A stretch of 64,000 nucleotides of DNA from Paenibacillus sp. HB172176 (GTDB lineage Bacteria; Bacillota; Bacilli; Paenibacillales; Paenibacillaceae): assembly GCF_011947265.1 (NCBI RefSeq), contig NZ_JAATHD010000005.1, positions 22,757 to 86,756 on the forward strand, written 5' to 3'. This document shows, one piece after another, positions 26,512 through 35,845 of the stretch. A program made the translations under genes and the position numbers. Below the pieces are notes generated by a model that searched no databases, was not told the origin of the DNA, and worked only from the letters and a program-made list of their open reading frames with translations. Position 1 is the stretch's first letter. Each line of letters starts with the position of its first letter.

Positions 26512-27465
26512 ATGTCCAAAATCGTCTATCTGGGTACATTATCCGCGAAGCATCTGGAAAAAATACATACGACTCTGCCAGAGCGGTGGGAAATCGTTCA
26601 CGGCAAGGAGGAGCAGTGGCTCCCGCATCTGGAGGGAGCGGAAATTATAATCGGCTGGAACAATAAGGCTGCCGAAGCTTGCTTGAAGCCGAATACGAGG
26701 CTGAAATGGATTCAGAATTGGGGAGCGGGCGTTGATAGAATGCCCCTTGCCGATATGGCCGCATATGGCGTCGCGCTCACCAATGCAAGCGGCGTTCACG
26801 CTTATCCCATCTCCGAGACGATCTTCTCGATGATGCTGGCCTTCGCGCGGAATCTGCATCAGTCTATCCGCAATCAAGAGAGAAATGATTGGAAATCGAC
26901 AGGCGCGTTGCGCGAAATTCATGGGGCAACGATGGGCGTTGTTGGAGTCGGAGCCATCGGAGAGGAAACGGCGAGGCTTGGCAAAGCGTTCGGCATGACG
27001 GTGCTTGGTGTAAGACGATCGGGCGAGCAAGCCCCCAATGTAGATCGAATGTTCCGTCACGATGGACTGGGGGAAGTGCTTCGCATGAGCGACTTTGTCG
27101 TCAACACGCTTCCCCATACGACGGAGACGCATCGCATGTTCGGCAAGCAGCAATTCGCATGGATGAAGCCCTCGGCGTATTACATCAATATTGGCAGAGG
27201 CGGCACGACCGATACGGAAGCGATGATTGAAGCCTTGCGCAGCGGAGAAATCGCCGGAGCGGGACTCGATGTCTTCGAACAGGAGCCTTTGCCGAAGGAT
27301 AGTCCGCTCTGGGGAATGGACAATGTGCTCATAACGCCGCATAATTCAGGCTCGACGGTGCATTATGACGATCGGGCTCTGGATATTTTCCTGGAAAATC
27401 TGCAAGCCTATCTCGGAACGGGTCAGCCTTCGCGCAATGTAGTCGATATTCAGAAGCAATATTAG
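26512..27465 (+). CDS. D-2-hydroxyacid dehydrogenase family protein
   Basis: This NAD(P)-dependent oxidoreductase interconverts 2-oxo and 2-hydroxy acids. The 317-residue protein has the Rossmann motif GVVGVGAIGEETARL. The catalytic triad is recognisable as Arg in NIGRGG, Glu in DVFEQEPLP and His in ITPHNSG. AAAGGGGAG precedes the ATG. It is close behind the YbjQ gene but may be independent. Its end overlaps by 4 bases the end of the convergent response regulator gene. The substrate cannot be inferred. Confidence 0.92.
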   Translation: MSKIVYLGTLSAKHLEKIHTTLPERWEIVHGKEEQWLPHLEGAEIIIGWNNKAAEACLKPNTRLKWIQNWGAGVDRMPLADMAAYGVALTNASGVHAYPISETIFSMMLAFARNLHQSIRNQERNDWKSTGALREIHGATMGVVGVGAIGEETARLGKAFGMTVLGVRRSGEQAPNVDRMFRHDGLGEVLRMSDFVVNTLPHTTETHRMFGKQQFAWMKPSAYYINIGRGGTTDTEAMIEALRSGEIAGAGLDVFEQEPLPKDSPLWGMDNVLITPHNSGSTVHYDDRALDIFLENLQAYLGTGQPSRNVVDIQKQY

Positions 27466-28145
27466 TTCAGATTTCCCGTCATTTCGAAAATGTTCAATTC
27501 GTTGACAAGCTTCACCACATCCTTGGTGCGCTGCTTATCGAATTTTTTCAGAATGCCGTTGATTTGTTTTTTTATCGTTTCCATTTCGACGGATCGCATG
27601 GTCGCAATTTCCTTGCGGCCGTAGGATTGGCTCAGCAGCTTCAGAATTTCGATTTCGCTGGGCGTGAGCGTCGAGATAATATTGAGCGCGGCCATAAGCT
27701 TGGACTCCGTCTTCTTCACCCGCACGAGCTCATTCCGAAGCTTCTTCGCGATCATGGGACGAATCGGGGAGTCGTCGGTATAGGCCGAGCGAATGCCTTC
27801 GATAATTTCCTCGCGGGAAGCGGATTTAATCATATAATCCACGATTCCGGTCTGGAAAGCGGCGAATACGATATTATCGTCTTCATGAACGGTAAGCACG
27901 ATAATCTTCGTATCGGGAAGCTGCTCGTGAATCGCCTTTGCGGCTTCAATGCCGGCGAACTTTGATTCCATCTCAATGTCCATGAGAATGATATCGGGAT
28001 GGCATTGCTTCGCGCTTGCTACAGTGCTTGCGCCATTGTCCAGGGAGCCCAGCCATTCGAAGTCGGGCTCCATTCGGATCATTCTCTCCAATCTGCGGCG
28101 ATGAGCCTCCATATCGTCGGCAACAAGAATTTTGATAGTATCCAT
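27462..28145 (-). CDS. Response regulator, LuxR/NarL type
   Basis: The 227-residue protein has a receiver domain with ADD at 9-11, phosphoacceptor D56 (IILMDIEME) and Lys in YMIKSAS. A LuxR-like helix-turn-helix (LTPSEIEILKLLSQSYGRKEIA) lies near 165-210. The gene directly follows the sensor kinase gene on the minus strand with a 28-base gap, forming a two-component pair. The kinase gene is divergent from a sugar-binding lipoprotein gene, so control of that ABC transporter is the likely role. Confidence 0.93.
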   Translation of the reverse strand: MDTIKILVADDMEAHRRRLERMIRMEPDFEWLGSLDNGASTVASAKQCHPDIILMDIEMESKFAGIEAAKAIHEQLPDTKIIVLTVHEDDNIVFAAFQTGIVDYMIKSASREEIIEGIRSAYTDDSPIRPMIAKKLRNELVRVKKTESKLMAALNIISTLTPSEIEILKLLSQSYGRKEIATMRSVEMETIKKQINGILKKFDKQRTKDVVKLVNELNIFEMTGNLN

Positions 28146-28173
28146 CGCTTGTTCCTCCTCGAATGTCTTCTTG

Positions 28174-29673
28174 TTAGGCTAAAGGAATGAAGACTTTAAA
28201 GACGGTCCCCGTTTTTTCATTGCTTTCGACCTCGATTTTGCCATTATGTCCCGTAATGATGGTGTGGCAATACGATAAGCCGACTCCCCAATTGGTTGCC
28301 GAGGATTTGGTTGAGAAGAACGGAGAGAATACATCGTTGATATGCTCGGGCGGGATGCCGGGACCTGTGTCGTGAATGGAGACGAAGCCCCAATCATCCT
28401 GCTCCCTGACCGTAATGGTGATGATTCCCTTCCCTCCTCGCAGCGCTTCAATGGCATTGATAATCATATTGTAGAAAACCTCGGTCATATGCTTCTCGTC
28501 CATATAGGCTTTGTAACCGCTTGATTCATTAAGAAACAAAATTTGCTCCTGATTGATCCCCGTCGATAATTTGGCGAGCGCGTTTTCGACAGGCACAAAC
28601 AGGCGAACCAGATGCATTTTCAGAGATAGGGTATTGAGCTTGCTGGATGCGTTATGAAGCGTTTCGTAGGACATCAGACAAGATTTCATGATCAAATCAA
28701 GACTGTAGAGCGTTTCCTTGTCCTCGGGATATTTTTCTTTCAAAAATTCGGCCTCCGACTTGATGGCGAGAACATGGTTTTTGATCGAATGGGTAAAAGC
28801 CCGCACGCCTAAGGACGCGGTTTTGATACGTTTGTTGATTTCGGAATTTTTGTCATTGTATTTTCTCTCCATCGCTTGATATCTGGAGAAGGTGAGAATC
28901 ATAAAGCCGAGTGCGATAAGCGAAATCATGGGAAAGAAATTCAACTCATAGAACAGGTTGTAAATTTTCGGCTTGATATAGTTATGATAATCGGGAATGA
29001 ACGTGGCTTTCACCAGTATTTCGGGCGCCCATGAGAACATGCCCGTATGAATGATAACGACGGGCGCGAGGCACAAAATGTGATAGAGCGCGTATTGTCG
29101 TTGAAAGCTTATTTTCTTGTTTTTCACATAATAGCGTATGAGAATGAAGAAGCTTGCGAGCAAAAACGAATATTTCATCGTCAAGAACAGGATGTCGAGA
29201 CTGTCCCTGATTTGATTGAATAATTCCATCCGTCTATAGGTCCCGCCATAGAAACGGTTCTGAAGCCATTGATTGAATCGGGGATCGTAATAACAGGCTT
29301 GAATAACAGCCGTCAACATGAGCGGCGCGTACCAGCGCCATTTTTTTAAGCCGTTTTTTTTGTAGGAAAAGGAGATTGCGAACAATAAGAAGGAATAGGT
29401 GAACAATAGAATGCCGCCGTTGAACAGGCGAATGAACAAATCGGGATCGATATTCTCCAGAACGAGTCTGTTCCAGGAGCCGGGACTGAAATCGTAAATA
29501 TTGCTGATCAGCTTGAAGTACACATTGAAGTTGCTGAGGTAGAACAAATAAGAGTAAAAAGAAATAATCCATCCCGCAATAATTCCGTAGAGGAACAAGG
29601 TGGATGAGTTTTTCGGCTTCTTGTAGGTCAAAGCAACGGTGAAAAGCAGCAGAACAATCGTCAAATAAGTCAT
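28174..29673 (-). CDS. Membrane sensor histidine kinase
   Basis: The 499-residue protein has about seven or eight membrane helices over the first ~265 residues. The kinase core follows: phosphoacceptor H295 in FTHSIKNH, N-box NMIINAIEAL (around 402-411), G1 DTGPGIP (D435) and G2 GVGLSY. The multi-helix sensor differs from the YesM kinase at the left end. It reads outwards from the ABC operon at 29819. Together with the LuxR-type regulator it probably senses the sugar or a cell-surface signal linked to that transporter. Confidence 0.92.
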   Translation of the reverse strand: MTYLTIVLLLFTVALTYKKPKNSSTLFLYGIIAGWIISFYSYLFYLSNFNVYFKLISNIYDFSPGSWNRLVLENIDPDLFIRLFNGGILLFTYSFLLFAISFSYKKNGLKKWRWYAPLMLTAVIQACYYDPRFNQWLQNRFYGGTYRRMELFNQIRDSLDILFLTMKYSFLLASFFILIRYYVKNKKISFQRQYALYHILCLAPVVIIHTGMFSWAPEILVKATFIPDYHNYIKPKIYNLFYELNFFPMISLIALGFMILTFSRYQAMERKYNDKNSEINKRIKTASLGVRAFTHSIKNHVLAIKSEAEFLKEKYPEDKETLYSLDLIMKSCLMSYETLHNASSKLNTLSLKMHLVRLFVPVENALAKLSTGINQEQILFLNESSGYKAYMDEKHMTEVFYNMIINAIEALRGGKGIITITVREQDDWGFVSIHDTGPGIPPEHINDVFSPFFSTKSSATNWGVGLSYCHTIITGHNGKIEVESNEKTGTVFKVFIPLA

Positions 29674-29818
29674 GTCAGCACCCTCTTGTCTACATTCATT
29701 TTACACGGAGAAGACAAATTCCAAAAGGGGTATAAAATTTTCATCTTATTGGATGGCGGAGCTTTCGTTTACGATAGATCATGTCAGGAAGCATAACATG
29801 AGCAAAGGGGAGAGGGCA

Positions 29819-31162
29819 ATGAAAAGAAAGGGATCTATCTTGTTGAGCCTGATTATCGCAATTGCAATGCTGGCGGGATGCTCGTCGAACAATGGAGGGA
29901 ATGGTTCGAGCGGAGGAGAGTCGACAGGAGAAAACAGCGGGAGCCAGGGAGGCTCGAGCGGTTCCGAGGCCGTTAATTTCACCGTTCCGGTGTTGCCGGA
30001 TGATCTGGCGGCGTTCCAGGCGGTGTACGAGCAATTCTCGAAGGAAAATCCGAACATCAAGGTGGAATTCATTACATTTCCGGCCAATCAATATTATGAG
30101 AAGCTGAGAATACAGCTTTCCGGCGGGGTGCAATACGATTTGTTCGGCGGGGTGCTCGATTCGATGATCGACACGGGCATTATTGAGCCTCTGGATGATC
30201 TGATCAAAGCGAATAATGTCGATGTGTCGGGCTTTGGCGAAATGTTCGAGCGGATGAAAATCAATGGACATTACTACGGGATGCCGTATCGCAAATCGAA
30301 CTGGATGCTCTATTACAACAAGGATTTGTTCGATGAATTCAATGTGCCTTATCCAAGCGACGATATGACATGGGCCGATTTCCGCGAGCTGGCCAAGACC
30401 ATGACGAAGGGCTCTGGACAGGACAAAACCTACGGGGCATTCCTCCATACCTGGCCTCAAACCTGGTATATGCAAGCCGTTCAGGCGGGAGCTACGATTA
30501 TCGACAAGGATTTGTCGCCGTTCAAGCAGGCGCTTCAATTCAGATTGGATATGGAAGCGGACGGCTCCATCATGAAATGGTCGGAGCAAATTGCGACGGG
30601 CGCTCATTATAACGCGGCGTTCCAGAAGGGCAATATCGCGATGAATCTGATGGGCGATTGGCATGTCGCTCAGCTCAGAAAAGCGGAGGATGAAGGGAAG
30701 ATCAGCTTCGGTTGGGATGTTGTTCCCATTCCTCATCCGGAGGGTGTAGAGGCTAACACAAGCTTGGCTTTGCCGGTTTCATTAATGATTAACAAAAATT
30801 CGAAGCACAAGGAAGAAGCGTTCAAATTTATTGATTATATGACCGGCAGCAAGGGCGCCGAAATCTTCGCTTCGATGGGCTATCTCACCGGATTTACGAA
30901 CGATGCGGTCAAGGCGGCGTATTTCGGAGACGGAAATCGCAATCCCGAGCATCTGAATTATTTCAACGAAGCCAAGGAATATGCGGAATATCCGATGCTG
31001 CCCGGCGTGAAGAACATTGTCGTGAATCAAATTTACAAGCAAGAGGGAGAGCTGGTATTCGTCGGCGAGCAAACGCCGGATGAAGCGATTCAGAACATAT
31101 CCGATCGCCTGCAGAAGGAATGGGGCGACATCTACGCGGATCAGTTCTCTGTAGGTGAATAA
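29819..31162 (+). CDS. Sugar ABC transporter substrate-binding lipoprotein
   Basis: The 447-residue protein has a lipoprotein signal (MKRKGSILLSLIIAIAMLAGC), a Gly/Ser-rich linker and a family 1 sugar-binding fold. The start has AAAGGGGAGAGGG upstream; an earlier ATG at 29798 is in frame but lies upstream of this site. It is the first gene of an operon with two permeases and a sulfatase. The set suggests import of a sulfated oligosaccharide. It is divergent from the two-component genes. Confidence 0.92.
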   Translation: MKRKGSILLSLIIAIAMLAGCSSNNGGNGSSGGESTGENSGSQGGSSGSEAVNFTVPVLPDDLAAFQAVYEQFSKENPNIKVEFITFPANQYYEKLRIQLSGGVQYDLFGGVLDSMIDTGIIEPLDDLIKANNVDVSGFGEMFERMKINGHYYGMPYRKSNWMLYYNKDLFDEFNVPYPSDDMTWADFRELAKTMTKGSGQDKTYGAFLHTWPQTWYMQAVQAGATIIDKDLSPFKQALQFRLDMEADGSIMKWSEQIATGAHYNAAFQKGNIAMNLMGDWHVAQLRKAEDEGKISFGWDVVPIPHPEGVEANTSLALPVSLMINKNSKHKEEAFKFIDYMTGSKGAEIFASMGYLTGFTNDAVKAAYFGDGNRNPEHLNYFNEAKEYAEYPMLPGVKNIVVNQIYKQEGELVFVGEQTPDEAIQNISDRLQKEWGDIYADQFSVGE

Positions 31163-31270
31163 ATCATCATTTTCCGATCAATAAAAATTACAAAATAAGC
31201 AGATACCGATGCGCGGACCCGGCATTGCAAGTGTCATGGCGTCCGCCCGTCGGTGAAGGAGTGCTCTACC

Positions 31271-32164
31271 TTGCTGAGAAAGAAACAAAGATCGATGACG
31301 CAAAGAAATCGAATATCCGGCTACCTGTTTCTGCTTCCCAATATTATTGGCTTTGCCATCTTTGTTTTTTTGCCCGTCATTGCTTCCTTCTTCCTGAGCT
31401 TCATGAATTGGAACGGCTTTGGAGCGATGAAGTTCGTGGGACTGGACAATTACGCAAGATTGCTTAAGGACGAAAACTTCAAAATATCTTTTATGAACAG
31501 TATTATTTTTACGCTGGTTTCCGTGCCTTTTACTTTGTTTCTATCTCTTATCGTTGCCGTCTGGCTGAATGCCGGCATCAAATTCGTCAAATGGTTTCGA
31601 ACGGCGGTCTTTCTCCCGTACATTACGGCTACAATTGCCGTTGCTGTGATTTGGCAATTGCTCTTGAACCCGACGATGGGTCCGATTAACGGAATATTAA
31701 GCAGCATCGGCTTCAATCATCCGCCCGGATGGCTGTCTTCGCCGCAATGGGCGCTGCTGTCGGTAGCTCTTGTCTATATATGGAATTCAATCGGCTATTA
31801 TATGGTTTTGTATTTGGCCGGCTTGCAAGGCGTGCCGGAGCATTTGTATGAAGCGGCGGATATAGACGGCGCCGGTTCGATTTCGAAGTTCTTTCATATT
31901 ACATTGCCGATGCTTTCGCCCGTTATTTTCTTCACGATCATTATCGGTGTCATCAACTCCTTCAAGGTGTTCGACCTGATCTTCGTATTGACCCAGGGAG
32001 GCCCGGGCCGTTCAACGCAGGTTCTGGTCTATACCATCTACAATGTGGCGTTCAAGCAATTCGACTTCGGTTACGCCTCCGCGATGGCCTATATATTGTT
32101 CCTGTTAATTCTCGTCTTCAGTTATCTTCAATTCAGAGGACAGAAGAAGTGGGTGAATTATTAA
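31271..32164 (+). CDS. Sugar ABC transporter permease (UgpA/MalF type)
   Basis: This integral membrane subunit has six predicted helices and the EAA loop YEAADIDGAGSISKFFHITLPMLSP. The likely start is a TTG at 31271, because AAGGAG lies 9 bases before it. An in-frame GTG at 31253 has no ribosome site. The protein is then 297 residues, normal for the family. It ends in TAATG with the next permease frame. Partner ATPase is again not encoded here. Confidence 0.9.
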   Translation: MLRKKQRSMTQRNRISGYLFLLPNIIGFAIFVFLPVIASFFLSFMNWNGFGAMKFVGLDNYARLLKDENFKISFMNSIIFTLVSVPFTLFLSLIVAVWLNAGIKFVKWFRTAVFLPYITATIAVAVIWQLLLNPTMGPINGILSSIGFNHPPGWLSSPQWALLSVALVYIWNSIGYYMVLYLAGLQGVPEHLYEAADIDGAGSISKFFHITLPMLSPVIFFTIIIGVINSFKVFDLIFVLTQGGPGRSTQVLVYTIYNVAFKQFDFGYASAMAYILFLLILVFSYLQFRGQKKWVNY

Positions 32165-32187
32165 TGATGACAGAAGGAGAAAATCGT

Positions 32188-33057
32188 ATGCCGCTCGTTG
32201 GAATGAAAGAGCATAAAGAGCATTCGTCCATGAAAAGATCGCGGCTCATCAAGCAGAGCATGCTGTATATCGTGCTTATCGCAACCTCGGCTTGCATGCT
32301 GCTGCCCTTTATCTGGATGGTGTCCGCATCCCTGAAGGCCGAGCATGAAATTTTCGGATTTCCGATTCAATGGATTCCCGAGACCTTCTATTGGAGCAAT
32401 TACGTCGATGTTTGGACGCAGGTTCCCTTTCATCTCTACTATTTGAATACGATCAAGATTGTTATTATTACGGTTGCGATTTTGCTGGTCACCTGTTCCA
32501 TGGCGGGATACGCGTTCTCCAAAATAAGATTTCCCGAACGTGATTTCCTGTTTTTTGTCTACTTGGCCACGATGATGATTCCGTATCAGGTAATGATGAT
32601 TCCGCAATTCGTGCTCATGAAAAAATTCAGTCTAATCGACACGCACTGGTCGTTGATTTTGCTCGGGGCGGTCAGTCCGTTCGGCGTATTCCTGTTCCGT
32701 CAATTCTTCTCGTCCATACCCGATGAAATTATCGAAGCGGCGAAGATCGACGGCTTGCATGAATTCGGCATCTATCTGCGCATCATTCTGCCGTTAACGA
32801 AGCCGGCTATCGCCACGCTCGTTATCTTCTCGTTCATGCATACGTGGAATGATTTTCTGGGCCCGCTTATCTATCTGTCATCCGACCGGCTGTTCACGCT
32901 GCAGCTCGGCATGCAGCACTTTATCGGACAATATAATACGGAATACGCCTTGCTGATGGCGGCCGCCGTTTCGTCTGTCGTGCCTACGATTATCGTGTTC
33001 GTGGCCGCGCAGGATTATTTCGTGAAGGGCGTTGTCGGATCGGGTGTGAAGGGATGA
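32188..33057 (+). CDS. Sugar ABC transporter permease (UgpE/MalG type)
   Basis: This second membrane subunit has six helices and the EAA loop IEAAKIDGLHEFGIYLRIILP. Two starts are possible: an ATG overlapping the upstream stop (32164) or the ATG at 32188, which has AGAAGGAGA 7 bases before it and is preferred (289 residues). The C-terminus DYFVKGVVGSGVKG is typical. Its stop overlaps the sulfatase start, so the four genes are one operon. Confidence 0.9.
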   Translation: MPLVGMKEHKEHSSMKRSRLIKQSMLYIVLIATSACMLLPFIWMVSASLKAEHEIFGFPIQWIPETFYWSNYVDVWTQVPFHLYYLNTIKIVIITVAILLVTCSMAGYAFSKIRFPERDFLFFVYLATMMIPYQVMMIPQFVLMKKFSLIDTHWSLILLGAVSPFGVFLFRQFFSSIPDEIIEAAKIDGLHEFGIYLRIILPLTKPAIATLVIFSFMHTWNDFLGPLIYLSSDRLFTLQLGMQHFIGQYNTEYALLMAAAVSSVVPTIIVFVAAQDYFVKGVVGSGVKG

Positions 33058-34517
33058 AGAAGGAAGATGAGGGAATGGAAGAACGTCGGAAGCCGAATAT
33101 CGTCTATGTGTTTGCGGATCAGTGGCGGCGGCAAGCGGTCGGCATCAGGAACGAGGACCCGGTGATGACGCCGAATATGGACCGCTTCGCAAGCGAGAGC
33201 ATGGTCTTCGAGCAAGCTGTCAGCTGCACGCCGTTATGCTCACCCCACAGAGCCGCGTTGCTGACGGGAAGGTATGCCTTATCGACGGGCGTATATACGA
33301 ATTGCAAGACGGGGCTGGATATGCGGCTGTCTCCGGAGGAAACGGCAATCGGCCATGTCTTGAGCGGCGCAGGCTATAGGACGGGCTATATCGGGAAATG
33401 GCATCTGGACCTGCCGGAGCAGAACCGGGAGGAGCATCCGCTCTCCGGAGCGAGGGAATGGGACGCCTATACGCCGCCCGGACCGGGCCGATTCGGCTTC
33501 GATTATTGGTATTCGTACGGAGCGTACGATCAACATCTCAAGCCGCATTACTGGGAGAATTCCCCCGAGATGGTGAAGGTGGATCAATGGTCCGCGGAGC
33601 ATGAGACGGACAAGGCGCTTGCCTTCTTGCGGGAGCATGGCGGCAAGCAGGAGCCGTTCGCGCTGTTCGTGTCGTGGAATCCGCCGCATAGCCCATTCGA
33701 GCTTGTTCCCGAAGCGTACAGAGACAGCTATGCGGACAAGAAGCTTTCGCCGCATTCGCACAGGGCGAATGTTATCGTTCAGGATCCGTTCCTGATTCAT
33801 ACAGGAGAAGAGGTTGACGGCGGGGCAGAGAGGCTTGATCAGGCTTCCAGGGATTATTTCGCAGCTGTCACCGGCATCGATGAACAATTCGGGCGAATCA
33901 TGGACGAATTGCGAGAGTTGAATCTTCTGGAGCAAACGATCGTTGTGCTTACGTCCGATCATGGCGAGCTGCTTGGCTCGCATGGCATGATGGCCAAGCA
34001 TTCCTGGCATGAGGAATCGATTGGCGTTCCCTTCATGATCGGCTGGAAGGGAGCGATTAAGCCGGGAACGACCGATGTTGTGCTGAACACTGTGGACATT
34101 ATGCCGACGCTGCTGGAGCTTGCGGAATTGCCGTTGCCAGACTCTATTGAAGGAAGCTCGGTCGCAGACTTCTTGAAGAAGGGGGGCTCTTCCGAAGAGG
34201 CTGAACTCGCTTCAAGAGCTGCGTATATCAGCGCTTTTCCCGGCAGGATGGAGGCGATAGAGTCGTTCAGGGCAGCCGGCTTGGAGCATCTGCATTACGG
34301 CTGGCGCGGCGTGCGAACCTCGAGATATACCTATGTGGTGGACAAGGGCTATTTTGCGGGCTCAGAGACTAGGCGCTTGCTCTATGACTTGGCGGACGAT
34401 CCCTTTCAGATGAAGCCCGTTTCCTTAAAGAGCGCGACTGAGCATCCTGTCGCACAATTGCTCGAGGTCCGGCTTCGCGAGTTTCTGGATGAGACGCGTG
34501 ATTCGTTTTCATTGTAA
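33054..34517 (+). CDS. Sulfatase at the end of the ABC operon
   Basis: The 487-residue protein carries the CxPxR motif CSPHRAALLTGRY with C62 as the formylglycine residue, and metal-site residues in FADQ and TSDHGELLGSHG. No signal peptide is seen, so it should act on imported sulfated sugars. The start ATG overlaps the permease stop (ATGA). A second in-frame ATG at 33075 has AAGAAGGAAG upstream and may be the real start. Being cotranscribed with the importer argues that the imported oligosaccharide carries sulfate. Confidence 0.91.
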   Translation: MKKEDEGMEERRKPNIVYVFADQWRRQAVGIRNEDPVMTPNMDRFASESMVFEQAVSCTPLCSPHRAALLTGRYALSTGVYTNCKTGLDMRLSPEETAIGHVLSGAGYRTGYIGKWHLDLPEQNREEHPLSGAREWDAYTPPGPGRFGFDYWYSYGAYDQHLKPHYWENSPEMVKVDQWSAEHETDKALAFLREHGGKQEPFALFVSWNPPHSPFELVPEAYRDSYADKKLSPHSHRANVIVQDPFLIHTGEEVDGGAERLDQASRDYFAAVTGIDEQFGRIMDELRELNLLEQTIVVLTSDHGELLGSHGMMAKHSWHEESIGVPFMIGWKGAIKPGTTDVVLNTVDIMPTLLELAELPLPDSIEGSSVADFLKKGGSSEEAELASRAAYISAFPGRMEAIESFRAAGLEHLHYGWRGVRTSRYTYVVDKGYFAGSETRRLLYDLADDPFQMKPVSLKSATEHPVAQLLEVRLREFLDETRDSFSL

Positions 34518-34862
34518 TTATAGAATTTATAAAATTAAGTCTATGGTTGCACACGATCGTAGCGGACCGTAGATGCGTTATTTCGGCAAATGGTGCTGTT
34601 TTTAAGATTTCGCGGACAGAGATGCACTTATTTGCGAGAAAACAGCGGTTTTTTTGATTTTTTGAGGAAATAGCGTCTCCTGTGTCCACGAAAGTGAGCA
34701 ATCTCCGTTTTTTTGTTTCAAGAAACGTTGCCGTTCTTTGACAAGGACGCCGTCAGGCGTTTTTCTGAGATGAAACCAGCCCTCGAAGCGGATGGCGTTA
34801 AACGATGTCGTAAGGCTGATTGACAGCTTGCGCTCAGCGCTTGGCTGAAGCTGAGGCAGCTC
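34518..34862. other. Intergenic gap filled by dispersed repeats
   Basis: No gene is recognised. It contains a copy of the CGGACAGAGATG-type repeat (34563-34690). It also holds AAGGACGCCGTCAGGCGTTTTTC (34742-34764), a small ACGCC/GGCGT hairpin with a T-run that could act as terminator for the operon to the left; a near-identical stretch lies near 10480. Confidence 0.55.
34563..34690. repeat. Dispersed intergenic repeat, CGGACA family, copy A
   Basis: Motifs CGGACCGTAGATGCGTTATTT and CGGACAGAGATGCACTTATTT are 50 bases apart. They are followed by the inverted form GAAATAGCGTCTCCTGTGTCC. Similar sets occur at 40346 and 50768. It is non-coding. Confidence 0.75.
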
Positions 34863-35729
34863 TTACTCATAGTAAATGGCGTCATACGGAAATTCGAGCT
34901 TCTTCATTCGGTATTCCTTCGGCGTCATGGACATATATTCGCGGAAGACTTTGCCGAAGTAGCTTGGACTGTCGAAGCCGCATCGCGAGCCTATCTCCTG
35001 CACGGCGAGCTCGGTCGTGCGCAGCAGAGCTATCGCCGCCTCTATCCGCCTGTCCCTGAGATAGGCGAGAGGCGAGGTTTGCACCGACTTTTGGAACAGC
35101 CTGCACAGGTGATGCTTGTTGATTCCACAATGCTCCGCCAGCATATCCAACGTTAGAGGAGTGGCGTAGCGCTCCTTCAGATAGGCCTTGGCCTTGAGTA
35201 GGATCGTACTGCCGGTCGCGCCGACTTCTCTGCGCATTTCTCCGCTTGATTTCGCTAACGCGAGCATCCAGTTATAGGCCAGTGACGACAAGACATACTT
35301 ATCCGTTTGTTTCTCTTCGGCTATTCTCCGAAGAAGCTCCCTCAGCTCCGCGATGACGGGTGAATCCGCCTCTCTCCGAATGACATGGCCCTCTTGCTCA
35401 ATGACCATATCCCAAATTCGACGGGCTTCGTCGCCTCTCAGGTTCAGCCACAGAATTTCCCAGGGCCGGGATTGATCCTTATAATAGTACCGGTGATTGC
35501 TTGGTATTTTCACAAGAAAGGCTGATCCCTGCGGCAATGCGAAAACTTGCCGATCGATTTCAATATAGCCCTGCCCGCTAAGCGTATATTGAAAAATAAC
35601 ATGTCCGGAATCCGGCCGCGCATCGCCCGCGAAGCTGTATTCCGGGCTTTTTATGTTTTGCCAGCCGATCGAATCGATGGTCAAAATGGAATGATCGTTG
35701 TTGCGAAAGGCATAGGAATTTTGCTCCAT
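34863..35729 (-). CDS. AraC-family transcriptional regulator beside GH31
   Basis: The 288-residue protein has an N-terminal AraC-type sugar-binding cupin domain (about 20-150) and two C-terminal helix-turn-helix units (PLTLDMLAEHCGINKHHLCRLFQ and VQEIGSRCGFDSPSYFGKVFRE). TTAAGGAG lies before the ATG. It is divergent from the GH31 gene with 116 bases between, so it very likely controls it. Confidence 0.91.
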   Translation of the reverse strand: MEQNSYAFRNNDHSILTIDSIGWQNIKSPEYSFAGDARPDSGHVIFQYTLSGQGYIEIDRQVFALPQGSAFLVKIPSNHRYYYKDQSRPWEILWLNLRGDEARRIWDMVIEQEGHVIRREADSPVIAELRELLRRIAEEKQTDKYVLSSLAYNWMLALAKSSGEMRREVGATGSTILLKAKAYLKERYATPLTLDMLAEHCGINKHHLCRLFQKSVQTSPLAYLRDRRIEAAIALLRTTELAVQEIGSRCGFDSPSYFGKVFREYMSMTPKEYRMKKLEFPYDAIYYE

Positions 35730-35791
35730 AACCCTGAACTCCTTAAAATGAAAAAGTCAATTTTGTTATAGTATACCGCACAACTTTTAGA

Positions 35792-35820
35792 TTGTCTCGC
35801 CTGGTGCAGAGCGGTAAGAT
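35792..35820 (+). promoter_or_regulatory. Possible promoter of the GH31 gene
   Basis: TTGTCT (35792-35797), 17 bases, then TAAGAT (35815-35820). The -10 is imperfect, as expected for an activator-dependent promoter. AAAAGGAGTGG follows as the ribosome site before the ATG at 35846. Confidence 0.5.
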
Positions 35821-35845
35821 CGACGTAGAAAAGGAGTGGTGAGAA

